Positions 37,691-49,599 of a stretch of DNA of 64,000 bases are shown here, in pieces (the first letter of the stretch is position 1; every line of letters starts with the position of its first letter). The position numbers and the translations under genes are program-made. The DNA is from Lamellibrachia satsuma (taxonomy: Eukaryota; Annelida; Polychaeta; Sabellida; Siboglinidae), in the NCBI GenBank assembly GCA_033239005.1, contig BSQZ01000035.1:2905001-2969000 (forward strand), written 5' to 3'. The notes below the pieces were generated by a model. The model saw only the letters and a list, made by a program, of their open reading frames with translations. It was not told where the DNA came from and did no database searches.

Positions 37691-40600
37691 AATGCTTTTG
37701 TTTGCTGCATCATGTCGGTTGATTGCGAGCATGACGCCTCGCACGCCTGATCACCTGGTGAATCTGGTATACTTTGATGTCTATAGCAGAACCGCCAGTA
37801 AGACTGGTTCGCCAGGTAGGTCGTTCTTCAGCAACTCTTTGCCAGTGCATAGGATCGATGCCATTATCTTTCATGTCTCTTTTTCTGACATCTTTGTATC
37901 TCAATTTGGGTCGGCCAGGAAGGCGGTCAATGGGCATACGGTGTACGTGACCAAGCCAACGTAGCCGTATCTGTTTTAGAATGCTGCTTAGTGGAGTTGA
38001 GTTGCAATTTCACGCCAAGGATAGTACGCAGGCAGCGTAGGTGGAAACTGTTTAATTTCAATTCCTGTTTACGACAGAGAGTCCAAGTCTCTGCACCATA
38101 CAAAAGGATGCTGAGCGCATTTCAGTTCCTGTTTATGGTAAGTAGTCCACGATACGCTTTCAGTTTTGTATGTAGTGTGACTAATTTCAGGCTCTTGTTG
38201 GAACAAACTCGTTTTGAGAGTCTTCCAAAGGATGTTGCAGCTTTACCTAGTCGTGTGTTAAGTTCCTTGTCAAGAGTGAAAGTTGAACATGATGGAGCCT
38301 AAGTATGAGAAGTTCTCCACGGTTTCGAGTGTTTCATCAATGAGAGTGATCTTGGCTACTTGAGTCCTGTGGCTCATGATGACAGTCTTTTTGGCACTGA
38401 TTTTGAAGCCAAACGCTGAGCAAGTATTGGAAAAACTGTCTATGATAGACTGCAGCTGTTCATCGGAATTAGAGCAGAAGGCAGCGTTATCTGCATATAA
38501 GGCCTCGCACACATGCAAAGTTGTTGTTTTGGTCTTAACCTTCAGGCGTGATGTAGAATTTGCATCAAATCTGGTTCTCAGGCCCACCACCAGGGTTAAC
38601 AAGGGTAACATTTTGCTTTACTTCTCTCAATATTACATCTCCCTGTATATCCAGAAAAGAGTTGGGCCCAGAACACAGCCCTGTTTCACACCATTTACAA
38701 TGGGAAAGGGTTCTGATATCATTCCATCGACTTGGGCAGTGCCTTGCATGTTTTCGTGGAATGATTTGATAAGATCAAGTAAGACTGGAGGACATCCAAC
38801 TTTCTTGAGAACAGTGAAGAGCGCTTCTCGATTCGCGTAGTCAAAAGCTTTTTTGAGATCCACAAAGGCCACGTGGAGTGGCATCTGCTGCGCCCTTGTT
38901 TTGTGAGATCCACAAAGGCCACGTGGAGTGGCATTTGTTGCTCCCTTGTTTTGTGAGATCCACAAAGGCCACGTGGAGTGGCATTTGTTGCTCCCTTGTT
39001 TTGTGAGATCCACAGAGGCCACGTGGAGTACACCCGTTCAGTCAGCGTTTGTAGAATAATACGTGCAAATCCTTTCCCTACAACACTTAGCAGAGCTATT
39101 TCTCTGCAGTTATTTCAGTCACCTCTGTCGCCTGTGTTGTTTTTGTACAGATGGATTATATTTGATTCCCTCGTTTCCTGTGGGACTGTGCGTTCCTGCC
39201 AGCACTTTAAAAGTAGACTGTAGAGTGGCGATGACAATACTTGTCTGCCAGCCTTGATCAGGTCTGCAGGAATCGCGTCTCTGCCTGAGGCTTTGTTATT
39301 TGACAGTCTAGCGACAACTACCTCCATCTCTGTGAACTGTGGTTCATCGGCAAGTTCTTCCATAATCTCCACAGGATGGCACTTTGTCAATTGCAGACGC
39401 AGTGTAGGGTCTTTCCGTGCCGTAAAGATCGGAGAAGTGCTCAATCCATCGATTCATTTGGTCGGCTCTTTTTGTTAGTGTGATGCCATCTTTCGATCTG
39501 AGAGGCGCTGTTTTCTTTATTGTGGGGCCTATAGTTGTTTTTATACTTGCATACATACTTTTCAAGTTCCTCGTTTTTGCCGCTCTCTCGATATCCCACT
39601 TATCCTCAACATAGTATATATTATGTGCTTGTCTGGCAGTTTTTTGAGCTGGACTTCAAGACTCTCTGTATCGAGCACTGGTTGTCACATTTGACCTGCT
39701 TTTGAATTCCAAAAGCGCCTTACGTTTTGCTTCAATTGTCGGTTTCATTGTGTCAAGACTGGCTACAAACCAGTCTGGGTTGCAGTGAGAGCTTACGCCA
39801 AAAAATGCCCAAGGCTGATTGGTGAATGGTGCGCTTGAGAAGCTGCCAGTACTCATTTGCATTTCAGTTTTCTTCTAATTGACCAACTCGGTGTTTCAGG
39901 GTTGTGCTGTAGTCCGCAGTCAATTGTCGAATACAGTTTTTGACTATATCAACTCTGGTTTGCCCAAGTTGCTTTCCTTTGTGGTGGGGTTTAGGCGACA
40001 CTGTCATGTTTGAAATAACAAGACTATGATCTGTGTCGCAATCGTTAAGATGGCAACAGCTAATAAGAACGAGGTCTAGTTGATGCCATGTCTTGGATCT
40101 GGGAGACCTTGTGATGGTCTTTGCATTTTGTGTAGGTGTTAGCGACACAGAGTTGGAATTTAGCACTCACCTCTAAGAGATGCTGTCCATTGTCATTTAT
40201 TTTTTTCCAATGCCGAAAGCACCTATAGTGTCGGCCAGGATTCTCTGCCATTGCCCACGCGAGCACTGAAGTCCCCAAGTAGGATTAGCTTGTCTGATTT
40301 GGGCACATACTCAACTACTTGTGCAAGTGCTGCATAGAAGAGATCTTTGACTTCTGGTTGATCTATCAACGTTGGTGCGTAGGCACATATAATCGTGGCG
40401 TGACCTTTCTCCAGAGAGAGGTGCGCTGTCATAATACGATCAGAGATTGTATATGGTCCCTCTAGCTTGTTCCATAAGGTGTTCTTCACAGCAAGTCCAA
40501 CGCCGTGTTGACGTTTGGAGCCAGTTGGTTTCCCTGACCAGTGTAATGTGTACTCAAGTTCTCTGATGGAGCCTTTCTCGAGTCTTATTTCTTGGAGAGC

Positions 40601-41460
40601 TGCAATATCAACTGGCCTTTTGGCAGCACTTTTTTCTGGAACCGTTAATCAAATCATAGTCCGGGGACATGCCAGGGGCCATAGTCTGTACATTCCACGT
40701 GCCAAGGCACAGTTTTAGTTGAATCTTTGCAGTAGGTATGTGGATTGCAGCCTGATAATAGGTCTGCACCCAGTTTGGAGCGGGTGGATACTGACCATGA
40801 GACAAACGTCCTCCCACTGTCGGAGGTGGTCCCTGGCGCCATGCTCTACGTGAATCGAGCGGTTGACCATCTCCCGTGTTGTTTTTTCCCTGTGAAACAT
40901 GGGCAAGCAGAGTGTACTCTCCGTCAAAAGATGATGCAGCTAATGCCAGTATGACAGTTTTCCTGGTTTGCTCTTATGACTCGATGGCATGAGATTTACA
41001 GCCAATACACTTCCCTCGACCGACTCTGCTGTGCTCTGGAGAAAAAGCATAGCTGATATATCCAGCAACAGGTAGGTTGAAACCTTTGGCTAAAAGCCTG
41101 CCCGCAATGCAGCGGGTTGCTAGTTGCCTATAGCTGGGACATGGGTTAGTGACAGCGGCAGAGCATGTCCATGTATCCATGGGTCGTGCACACTGCACCT
41201 CTGGGGCCCCATGCTGCTCCGAATCCCTCGTCTAATTTGCCTGGTGCTTCACGGTGACCAGTATCCGTTAGTTACCTCGGGGAGGTTATGACGAGTCTTG
41301 TTTTATGAGAGGCTGTTGTACTGGCAGACAAGGCTTACCCACACAGTGCTTGTCGTTTGGCCGAAGCTAGCCAGCGGTGGAAGCTGAAAGCGGAGGTGAT
41401 AAGCATAATTACCCACTACCATACTTGACGGGTCACTAAAACCTGCACTGCAAGCAACAC
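37690..41460 (-). mobile_element. RTE-like LINE with EEP endonuclease and RT, decayed
   Basis: The minus strand begins LCLGTWNVQTM (40715), then QEIRLEKGSIREL, HGVGLAVKNTLWNKLEGPY and ILLGDFSARVGNG, an apurinic-type EEP endonuclease ending near 39.9 kb. The RT includes ARLSNNKASGRDAIPADLIK, HVAFVDLKKAFDYANREALF and IVNGVKQGCVLGPTLFWIYR. The active site is YADN, not YADD, so catalysis is lost. FSYLGSIMF follows. The C-terminal end reads GRPKLRYKDVRKRDMKDNGI. Stops and frameshifts are scattered. A 50-bp repeat replaces the GFR-type RT segment at 38855-39030. About 3.8 kb, near full length. It interrupts duplicated unit III. Confidence 0.85.
38855..39035. repeat. 50-bp tandem repeat inside the LINE RT
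   Basis: Copies begin at 38855, 38905, 38955 and 39005 (GAGATCCACAAAGGCCACGT plus GGAGTGGCATTTGTTGCTCC). The exact 50-bp spacing shifts frame at each copy. The third and second copies are nearly identical, so the expansion is recent. Confidence 0.93.
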
Positions 41461-41544
41461 CAACCAACTGTCATTCCTGTTAGTTATATATTAGTTATTA
41501 CCCAGCCAATACCGACCAAACATAATTATGCAAATATTCAGACT

Positions 41545-42120
41545 AAAAAATTCTTAGAAATGTGTCCATTGCCATTGTGTTACCAACTGCCAGCATTACG
41601 TCGCAATTTCAACAGTTGGATTCTAAGAAGTCATAAAATTATCGAGTACCAAGGCATATATGGATATTTCTGTAATAATATGTATCTTTGAATTTGGTAA
41701 ATTGTGTCGAATTGCTATTTTATGTACTACAAACGCAGCTAAAATATTTATTTTCATGGCCAAATATCGCTTTTTACAATTCATCGGATGCTAGAAAGCA
41801 CATGGTAACCATTACCAATAGGCAATAACACGGAACTTCTTTTATAGTCCAATCTGTGTATGAATAAATGACGCAAAAAGCTATGTGCTTTAAGGGGTAT
41901 AACACGTGACAGATGGAGTAACACCTGTGACACCTGTCAATGAACCATCATGCTTTGTTACAAGGAATACACGTCTCCAAAATGAATAATGTATCAAAAC
42001 GGCTAACAGAGCAGGAAATGAAACCATTTAAAGTGGCAGAAAACATATTTCAATAATAATTCCCTATATAAGTGACTGAAATATATATAAAACAAGGCCC
42101 GTCGATGATGATGTTGATAG
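41545..42120. repeat. Shared block Y, copy 3
   Basis: Resumes after the LINE with TTGCCATTGTGTTACCAACT. Relative to copy 1 it lacks the stretch around the empty site (GGTAAATTGTGTCGAATTG at 41697). Confidence 0.75.
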
Positions 42121-42411
42121 AGCCACTGTTTTTTGGCATTGTTCGCTTTTCCCATTTTAAAGTTCGGTCAAACTAGTATTCACGCTCTAATACGAAATGA
42201 TAGGGAAACTTGGACACATATACACGCGTTCACTGAAACGTTTAAATGACGATTATTTCGGTAACACAATTATCAGATTATGGCAAACAGCCGCCATGAA
42301 AAATGCGATTGTGATTGACATAATTATCTCACAATGATAAGGAATACATGTCAAATGCGAATTTGGTCGATTAGGACAGCAGGGACACATATTTTGTTAA
42401 GAATTTGGCGT

Positions 42412-42478
42412 CACTGGCGTTACGGAAGTCACTGGTGTCACCATCCCAAGTAACGCCAGTGACTGTAACACCAGTGAC
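42412..42478. other. Two interlocked inverted repeats
   Basis: CACTGGCGTTAC (42412-42423) pairs with GTAACGCCAGTG (42450-42461). GTCACTGGTGT (42428-42438) pairs with ACACCAGTGAC (42468-42478). The arms overlap in register, so either hairpin excludes part of the other. All arms share the core CACTGG/CCAGTG. Confidence 0.8.
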
Positions 42479-42662
42479 ATATTCATCGAAGTACAATGCA
42501 TGCACCGCGGAAGTTGACTGCACGGTCGTGTGACTGCCATGGTTGTTTAAATTGACGACCGTTCATCCGATGGCAGCGTCAGTGGTGGTCCTGTCATTTG
42601 TTGGTAACACACGTGACGCCTAATAAACACACGCACTGATTCAACATACTTTGTGACTGAAG

Positions 42663-42770
42663 AAGACGACTCGTGTACGACATGGCTCCTGCCGACACGA
42701 CTCGTGTACGACGGGGCTCCTCCCGACACGACTCGTGTACGACGGGGCTTATGCCGACACCACTCGTTAA
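42663..42770. repeat. 31-bp minisatellite, short allele
   Basis: Three to four units of the repeat at 22515-22955, at the equivalent place in unit III. Confidence 0.85.
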
Positions 42771-42989
42771 TGAAAATGAACAGAAACACTTTCGATTTTA
42801 CTGAAGCTTCGAAATCACGCAGAAAAACACCAGTGACCAAAGTTCAAAGACACTGAACCCCGACAAAATATCTGCTGAGTAATTAAAAACAACTTGTTGA
42901 GTCATGGGTAATCGAAGAATTTACTATGGTCCCGTCATAAAAAGCATTATTGCACTTAAACAGTATTTGCTTTTGTGGGTGTAAGATGA

Positions 42990-43545
42990 CAAGTTGATCC
43001 ATAGACAAGCAACATCAGTGATATTTCGATGGTTTCGGTCTTAGCCCACGGAACAATTGCGCTTATATATAGTGCTTATAATGTCAACTTGTATGTGTCG
43101 GATCTAGAAACAAATGCATCTAGATACACGAGCTAATGGAAAACAGCGAAGACACCAAAAGTACACTATTTGGAGATGAACTCTTGTTAAAGCTATTTGG
43201 ACAATGACCTTTGATGAAAATGCCTGAGAAATAATTATGATCGCTTGATTAGAGTTTTTAATTATGCGTTTTGATAGATGATCCCACCTTTTTATTGCCG
43301 ACTTCAAGCACTACAGTGGCAGTAAAAAGTCATAGGACCATGCCAAATTTCGTGCAACAAAATCCATGTATTAACACATTTGTGTATACAAATCAATGAA
43401 ACAAGTCAATATATTAGTTGTCGAGTTTTATTTGTACATCTAGCACATATGATCATCAAGATAAAATGAATACTTGACCAATGCAAACCTATGTGCTTGT
43501 AGGGCTGTCAAGAAACCAATGTTTTATGTAGCAAATATAAGGAAA
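42990..43545. repeat. Shared block Z, copy 2
   Basis: Copy of 22957-23465 with scattered substitutions and indels. Confidence 0.75.
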
Positions 43546-43559
43546 TGATTCGATTTTTT

Positions 43560-44095
43560 TCGCCCTCTCAGAAACTGAACTATTGAAAAGTGGGACCCTG
43601 TTCTGTGTCAGATGAGAGTTCGTACCAGCTCTTGTGTGGGACAACACATGCGTATGTGAGAAGGATGGTGGGTGAGAGGTTCAATGCAAAATGTATTCTC
43701 CCACTGTGAAGCACGGTTCCGGGTGTTTGATGAGAGGGGGGTGCTTGTCAGGCACGGAGATAGGCAATTGTAACTTTGTGAAGGCACAACGAAGCTGGAA
43801 CAGTATGTCAAAGTGTTGGATCACCACATGCTGGCTTCTGCGTTTGACTGCGAGGGTGCAACATTTATCTTCCAGTAAAATAATCCGCCTTGCCATGAAG
43901 CCAGAAAAGTCACACTTTTTTGGGGAATTGAGGTGGTGTAGTTCCCACACTTTCAGACTTTGTGGCAGTCACTATAGATTGATTCGAACACAGTCTCCTC
44001 TTCTACTATTAGCAAGTTAATGTATTTGATGTTGAAACCATATTATGCTGATGTAATTAAGTCTAATGGTCATTCAACCAAGTATTTAAAATGTT
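43560..44095 (+). pseudogene. Tc1/mariner transposase relic, copy 3
   Basis: Aligns with copy 2: EQYVKVLDHHMLASAFDCEG, FIFQ-stop-NNPPCHEARKVT and a shortened end lacking the SPDLN segment. The catalytic Asp of QDN is lost here too, so copies 2 and 3 probably share an already dead ancestor. Confidence 0.82.
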
Positions 44096-44204
44096 GTTTT
44101 AATAATTATTTGTGCTACATGCAATAAGACATACACACTCAAATACTGCCATGTTTCAATTATGAGTACACTTCAGTTAGTTAATACTTGAATTTTTTGC
44201 ATGA

Positions 44205-44640
44205 ACATTCGCATGGTCCCGTGACTTTTTACTGCAACTGTATGTTGAGGTCCATCACACAGTTAGCAGATATCTGTCCCACGTGAGGCGCCACTTTGAA
44301 GGCCACAACTCCCAGCTATGATGATTTAGTTTGAAGACAGAGTTGTGTATGTGATAAGGGTAAACTGGCCAGCTCCGTTAAGTTAAGGCTGAGAAATAAA
44401 AAATGTAAGTCATATCTAATTCGGAAACACAAAGGTTGTAGTTTTAGCCATAAGGGGCTATCCATAAAGTACGTTACACTATTTTTGGACTTTTCGGAGA
44501 TTTCACCCTTTTGTCACACTTCGTAACGCTGGCCTGTACACCCCATCAAACTCGTTTTTTTATTCTCTGCATAGCTGCATTGATTCGTGCTTATGTGCCT
44601 ACATAAAATGTGTAAAGAAGAACAACAAAAACCAGGAAAG
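44205..44640. repeat. Shared block with CATAAAGTACGT motif, copy 2
   Basis: Copy of 24150-24590. The part from 44453 (GGGGCTATCCATAAAGTACG) to 44540 is nearly unchanged. Confidence 0.78.
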
Positions 44641-44644
44641 CAGT

Positions 44645-44960
44645 GTCACTGAGATGATGAAATATCTTAAGTGGGAGTCCCTGGAGCGCCGGAGAGAGAT
44701 CAGCTGCCTCATAATGTTTTATTAATCATTACATGGAGAGACAGTTATTCCTTTACCAGATATTCTTGGTCGGGTAAATAACAATACACGTGGTCATGGT
44801 GACATATTTATCCAAGTGCGGGTCAGGACACAGATTTACGCCAATAGCTTTGTCAACAGAAATATAGAACTGGAATGGACTATCAGAAACAGTTGTGTCT
44901 ACAGCCACAGTGGACACTTAATAAAATAGATTTGGCAAGCAGATCCAAATTCGGTGGAGT
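44645..44960 (+). pseudogene. CR1/L2-type LINE 3' end, copy 5
   Basis: Starts GAGATGATGAAATATCTTAA (44651). KYLKWESLERRREIS, then NWNGLSETVVST-type tail and a damaged VDT..NRFGKQI. It opens unit IV, which ends near 46.1 kb. Confidence 0.75.
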
Positions 44961-45220
44961 GGTTTAGCACCTATCCCCATATTGGCGTAATAACCTTCGG
45001 GTTCTTGCCGATTATCACATTTTCCAGCATTAGTACATCGCTGGTGCCAACCAACCCTACTGGCTCATGGACTACATAATTCTCTTCGGTCTTCAGGCAA
45101 ATGCCTATGGAACGCTCTTAACAGTTTGATTTCTATGCAATTTCGAAATCGCAACGTGGAAGTATGCGTTTGTAACGTATCTGAATAATAAAAAACAAAA
45201 ACAAAAACGTTAATACGTAC

Positions 45221-45364
45221 GTTTGAATTTCGTGTACTATCGACTCTAATTGATCGGCGAGCAACGCGCCGTCTAGCGGGTTTCTGGTCGAGACTTTCGC
45301 CTTCCACAGTGGTTTCTCGCAATTCGATGCGAGACACGCCATCGGTTTTTATCGGCATGCCGTT
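45221..45364 (-). CDS. Array exon E9 (first in transcription order)
   Basis: 144 bp, 48 codons, phase 0-0. The acceptor is GTGTATTGGTCCGTTGCAG and the donor GTACGT. The peptide begins [19 protein letters not shown], continues VEGESLDQKPARRRVARR and ends SIRVDSTRNSN. It is nearly the same as E6. Confidence 0.6.
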
Positions 45365-46099
45365 CTGCAACGGACCAATACACAGGAGTGATGTGCACCG
45401 ACTAGAACCATGCGACGGCTACATAAAGAATGATTAAATAAATCATGCATAGCAGTGTATCGCAACATAAAGGGAATGTACAACGATTTTCATTGGTCAA
45501 CCGAACGACTATTTTACAGGATATTGCGACATTGTTTCATTTACCACATATTAGTATTTATAACGTCTCGATTGGTTAAAACTAATATCAACAACAACGT
45601 GTTACTATCACGATATTTCATCTTTTATTATTGTGTAGTCACACCGTGAATTGGAGATGAAATCAAACATGCCTGTTTTACGACATATATAGAGATCGCT
45701 TTACGGCATTAAAAGACAGACCGATAAATCTTTGTATTTGCATGTAAAATATAACGTTTTTCATCGGATAATTTTTTGGTCTGTCAAATTGCAGTTTTAT
45801 GCCATTTCTGACGGCAAATTGACTACAGCAATAAACAAATTAAACTGGTTCGTTGAAGACTTTCGCGTAACTATGATTTGTTAGTCACAACCGAATGGCC
45901 ACTTTTAAAAATAAAAGTTTGATTTTCATACAATTCCTAAATTTAAATAATTATTAAAAGCTATTGAGATATTCTCTCGCATCATTCACGACTGTTGGGG
46001 AAAAGACCATCGATGAAAGGTAAAATTGTTTGATCAATCTCGTTTGTAGAAGTAGACGGTTAAACATCCGTATGGTTTGTTGTGTATGACTAACTGGTT

Positions 46100-48640
46100 T
46101 ACGTAGTATTGATTATGGAAGTAATCCCATACTTTAACATATATTCAACTATATTTGAGCAAAAGCATTTATATGTTGTTGTCGACGACGGCATATACAT
46201 ATAAGAAAATATACATATACATAAACATATACATTCAAGAAAATATACATATACATACAAGAAAATATACATATACATACAAGAAAATACAGCGTATGAT
46301 GACAAGCAACAATTACAGCATACAATGACATACAATGACATACAATGACATACCAGAAACTAATAGAAGAAAATACAGCGTAAAACCGAGATTGTACAAA
46401 GTTTCCCGAACATTCAAAGAGTGACAATTACGAAGAGCATTCCTAAAATGTAAACAAAAAACAAAAAGGTAAAAAGAGTGTACATAGAAATACAATACTA
46501 TTTAAATGTAAGCAAAAACTAGTTCTGACACCATTAAGTAATGTTTCTTTGTCTACACATAGAAATACAATACAATTTAAATGTAAAAAAAACTAGTTCT
46601 AACACCATTAAGTAATGTTTGTTTACACCCCTTGCTGGCTTTTACTTGGAATTCATGACACACGTGTAAGAAACACCGTTTGGGTATATTTGAAAACATT
46701 TTCTTTCCGATCTTGCAAATGTCCAATACACGGTGATGGAGAAATAAACCCAAACAACGGCTTCATTTCCTGACTGATGTGCTTATGGTTTGCGTGTTCA
46801 TGTTTAATCGGTATTTGCAGATCTTGATGAAAGCAATATATCAGAATAGTGTATTTTTAATGAGGTGGGAACGATATGTATTTGTAAGGCCAAACAATTC
46901 CAATCAAGTGAACCAAAATGCATTTACGGCGTAAATCTCTAGTTGAAGCTGATTCGATGTAGGTAAACTGTGTGTGTGCCGTCTAAATTGTCATCAAGAT
47001 AGCTGACCAAATATTTCGTGATTAGGCTACAACGTCCTGCCCTACAATGTACTGCCCTACAACAAACCGGTGCTTTTAAACCACGTGTTATCATGCATTG
47101 TCATGTATACGTTATATTACGACTTAACATCATTATACGTTCCAATGTTTATATTCTATTACTGCAATGATTACACATGGCAATACATTTTATCTTATTT
47201 TATCTTATCTTATCGGAGTATGTACATAAACTCCCAATATGGCAACTATTTTGTATTGATATTCGCTGTTGGACTAAGTAGCAATGCCTCGCGAAATTGT
47301 GCCGAATTGAAATATGGCTTTAAAGGAACAAACAACCGAAAGGTTCCGAACCACATCAACCCATTTAAAAGGGTCTACTATATCATAAACCATCATTATA
47401 TTAAAATCTTCCATCTTGTCAAGTAATTATTTAAGCAAAATTACTTCGGGTATTGAGCCTGCCTGGGCACCAACATTTTGGGCATCTTGCCTCCGCGTGC
47501 GTGACGTCACGCTTCCATTCCAGCGCCTCAGCCAACGGACGAACGACTTACGAAGTTCGAAAGTTTTCCGTAAATATAGCAGCGAAACAGCGTAACTTTA
47601 CGAAATGTTCGGAAGCTCTACTCTCGAAACATTTAAGATATATGTTTGCGTAAATATGCCGAACATTTTGCGTACGGTAAAGTTACGCCAATATTCAATA
47701 GGTCGCGTAACTTTTTCGTAAGTTATGCGCCCGGAAAAAGCAAACAAATTATGTGAGAATAGACCTTTTTAATTAAATGTTGGAAGTCAGGACCCCTGTG
47801 TTGTTTGTTCCTTTAAATACAGTTTGGAACGCATGATCGTAATACAATCATTTCTCTTTTTCATGCGAGTCCATCTAATGAGAATGTTCGCTTAATATTT
47901 CCTGGTTTATAAAACATAAGAACAATATTTCTCAAATGTTTCTTTGTGAATTTAGCAAACGTATACGAATCGAATCGTGTTCCCTGCTCTTTATTTTTAT
48001 CCATTGTCCATTGGCATAGACAATCAATACAAAATCAATGTAACTACATACAAATGCAAAATGGCTCAAAATTACTAGGTATACCAGTAAAACAATTGGA
48101 TGTCTCAATTGCAGAATACCAATTTAATTGGGTTAAAGGGTTACAAGTTTCCCTTAATTTGTATTTGTTTTGACAAAAAAGGCACTCACAACTTTACAGG
48201 GTGGGGAATGTTTTGGCCAAGAAATCGATACCTGCACCAAAAATGCAAAATGGCTCAAAGTGACAAGGAGTAATACCGATAGCAAAACAAACAGTTTAGT
48301 TTGGTTATAATTTTACAATTATATCTATGTTTTGTTTTTGTTTATAATATAGTCAGTCGCTACTTTACGGGGTAGGGTAATGTTTTGGCCAGGGAACCAA
48401 TACCTGCATCCACAAAGAAATGCAAAATGGTAAAACATTGACCAAGAGTAATATCAGTGGATGTCTCATTCAGAATGAGGCCTGGTATGTCGATCTGTGT
48501 TTGCATAATAGCAATGTTGGGTAGGGCCTACTGGAACAAAAACTAGCCGTGGAAGTAATAAGTCCAGTCTCCGTGCACACCACCATTTCTCCCATCTTTC
48601 TACCTGCTTCGTAAATAAAATTACGGAAGAAAAACTAAAC
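46100..48640. other. Spacer, no recognised gene
   Basis: AT-rich. It holds short repeats: GAAAATATACATATACATA (46205-46285), ACAATGACAT (46320-46352), and a duplicated CTAGTTCTAACACCATTAAG-type stretch near 46520 and 46595. About three diverged tandem copies of a ~175-bp unit with GGGTAGGGTAATGTTTTGGC and TGCAAAATGG lie at 48055-48520. A stretch rich in CGTAACTTT/AAAGTTACG is at 47560-47725. Confidence 0.45.
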
Positions 48641-48688
48641 TAGTTCATGCCGGTTTCATGGAATGTCTCCGCGAAAAGCGAAGGAAGT

Positions 48689-48766
48689 AAAACCGTTTGG
48701 AGACATAGATGACTAGATTATCATCGTAAAACCGTTTGAAGACATAGATGACTAGATTATCATCGT
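48689..48766. repeat. 38-bp tandem duplication
   Basis: GTAAAACCGTTTG(G/A)AGACATAGATGACTAGATTATCATC occurs twice, differing at one base. Confidence 0.85.
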
Positions 48767-48812
48767 CTTTGTTTTGTAATGAAAAGAAGTTGTTGAGTCG
48801 TTCTGTACTTAC

Positions 48813-48997
48813 CACTACCGCGTCCTGCTGTGGGACTGCTTTGCTCGCAGTCGCTTCCTCGGTCGTCGTCGTCGTCACTGTCGTCGTTGTCATCGTCGTC
48901 GCACAGTCGTTGGTGCGACCTGCGGCGACCTCTGACGGCGGAGGCTGGCATGTCGCAGCGCATCTCGCCCGCTGGTAGTTTATGTACGCCTTCGTAT
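48813..48997 (-). CDS. Candidate exon 2 of a minus-strand membrane protein gene
   Basis: A 185-bp stretch with a strong acceptor (GTCGTCTCCTTCCAG) and donor (GTAAGT) on the minus strand. Entered in phase 1 it reads TKAYINYQRARCAATCQPPP, then a Thr-rich run from ACG triplets, and ends AVPQQDAVV in phase 0, the phase required by the array exons. Entered in phase 2 it reads YEGVHKLPAGEMRCDMPASA with an Asp-rich run, and ends in phase 1. Both frames are open, so the true one is unsettled. Phase 1 fits the best donor of exon 1. Phase 2 gives a more protein-like acidic tail but cannot enter the array without meeting a stop. Confidence 0.45.
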
Positions 48998-49285
48998 CTG
49001 GAAGGAGACGACGTACGAATCGTTGACAATACAACTTTATAAGATGTCAACACGTTGTATTGTAATACCTGTGTAGTTACTGTAGTAACTATTCATTACA
49101 TATGACTTAGTATGCCTGCTTACAGGCAATGTTACACGTGCCTTGGTGATCTAGTCAGTTTACGGGAACACCCGCAACGATTCTTGGAAACAACACTTCT
49201 GTTTCGATAAACTAAAACGTTCATGAAACAATTTGAAAATAGATAGATTAAAGCGACCAAACAATGACAGTAATTAGATTACAGT

Positions 49286-49312
49286 TAGCGGCGGCGGCGG
49301 CGGCGGCGCTGT
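49286..49312. repeat. (CGG)n triplet repeat
   Basis: Seven to eight GCG/CGG triplets just downstream (minus-strand sense) of the membrane-protein exon. Confidence 0.85.
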
Positions 49313-49329
49313 TGTTTAGCAGTACATAC

Positions 49330-49597
49330 TCATAGGGACGTCTCCACCGATGGTCTTCATCCCGCTCATGGTCTTCATCCCGCTCATGGTCTTCATCTGT
49401 CGTAACCTTTTGGCCTCAATCGCCTTGAGGCGTCGTTTCCTTCTCTTCGCGTAAGCGATCACTACGCACAGACTGAGCAACACCAGTACTACGACAACGA
49501 AGGGAACTCCGATGTCCTTCATAGGTAAGTGGGAGCGATCGTCGATAAAAGCAGGCTCCGGAGTCGTCGACGTCATCGTGACAGGTGGCGCACCCAT
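49330..49597 (-). CDS. Candidate first coding exon: single-pass membrane protein
   Basis: The minus-strand ATG at 49597 has a TAG in frame 15 bases upstream. It encodes 89 residues: a short Thr/Pro-rich N-terminus (MGAPPVTMTSTTPEPAF), one hydrophobic span (VPFVVVVLVLLSLCVVIAYA, residues ~33-52) and a strongly basic stretch (KRRKRRLKAIEAKRLRQ). Three near-repeats of MKTMSG follow. The basic block after the span predicts N-out, C-in topology without a signal peptide. The donor GTATGT at 49329 leaves phase 1; a weaker donor GTACTG lies nearby. Without splicing the frame stops four codons later. Family not recognised. Confidence 0.5.
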
Positions 49598-49599
49598 CG

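Noticed and set aside
46099..46495. Minus-strand Tyr/Cys/Phe-rich membrane-like frames
   Set aside because: Come from AT-rich short repeats (ATACATATACATA and ACAATGACAT); composition bias, no homology.
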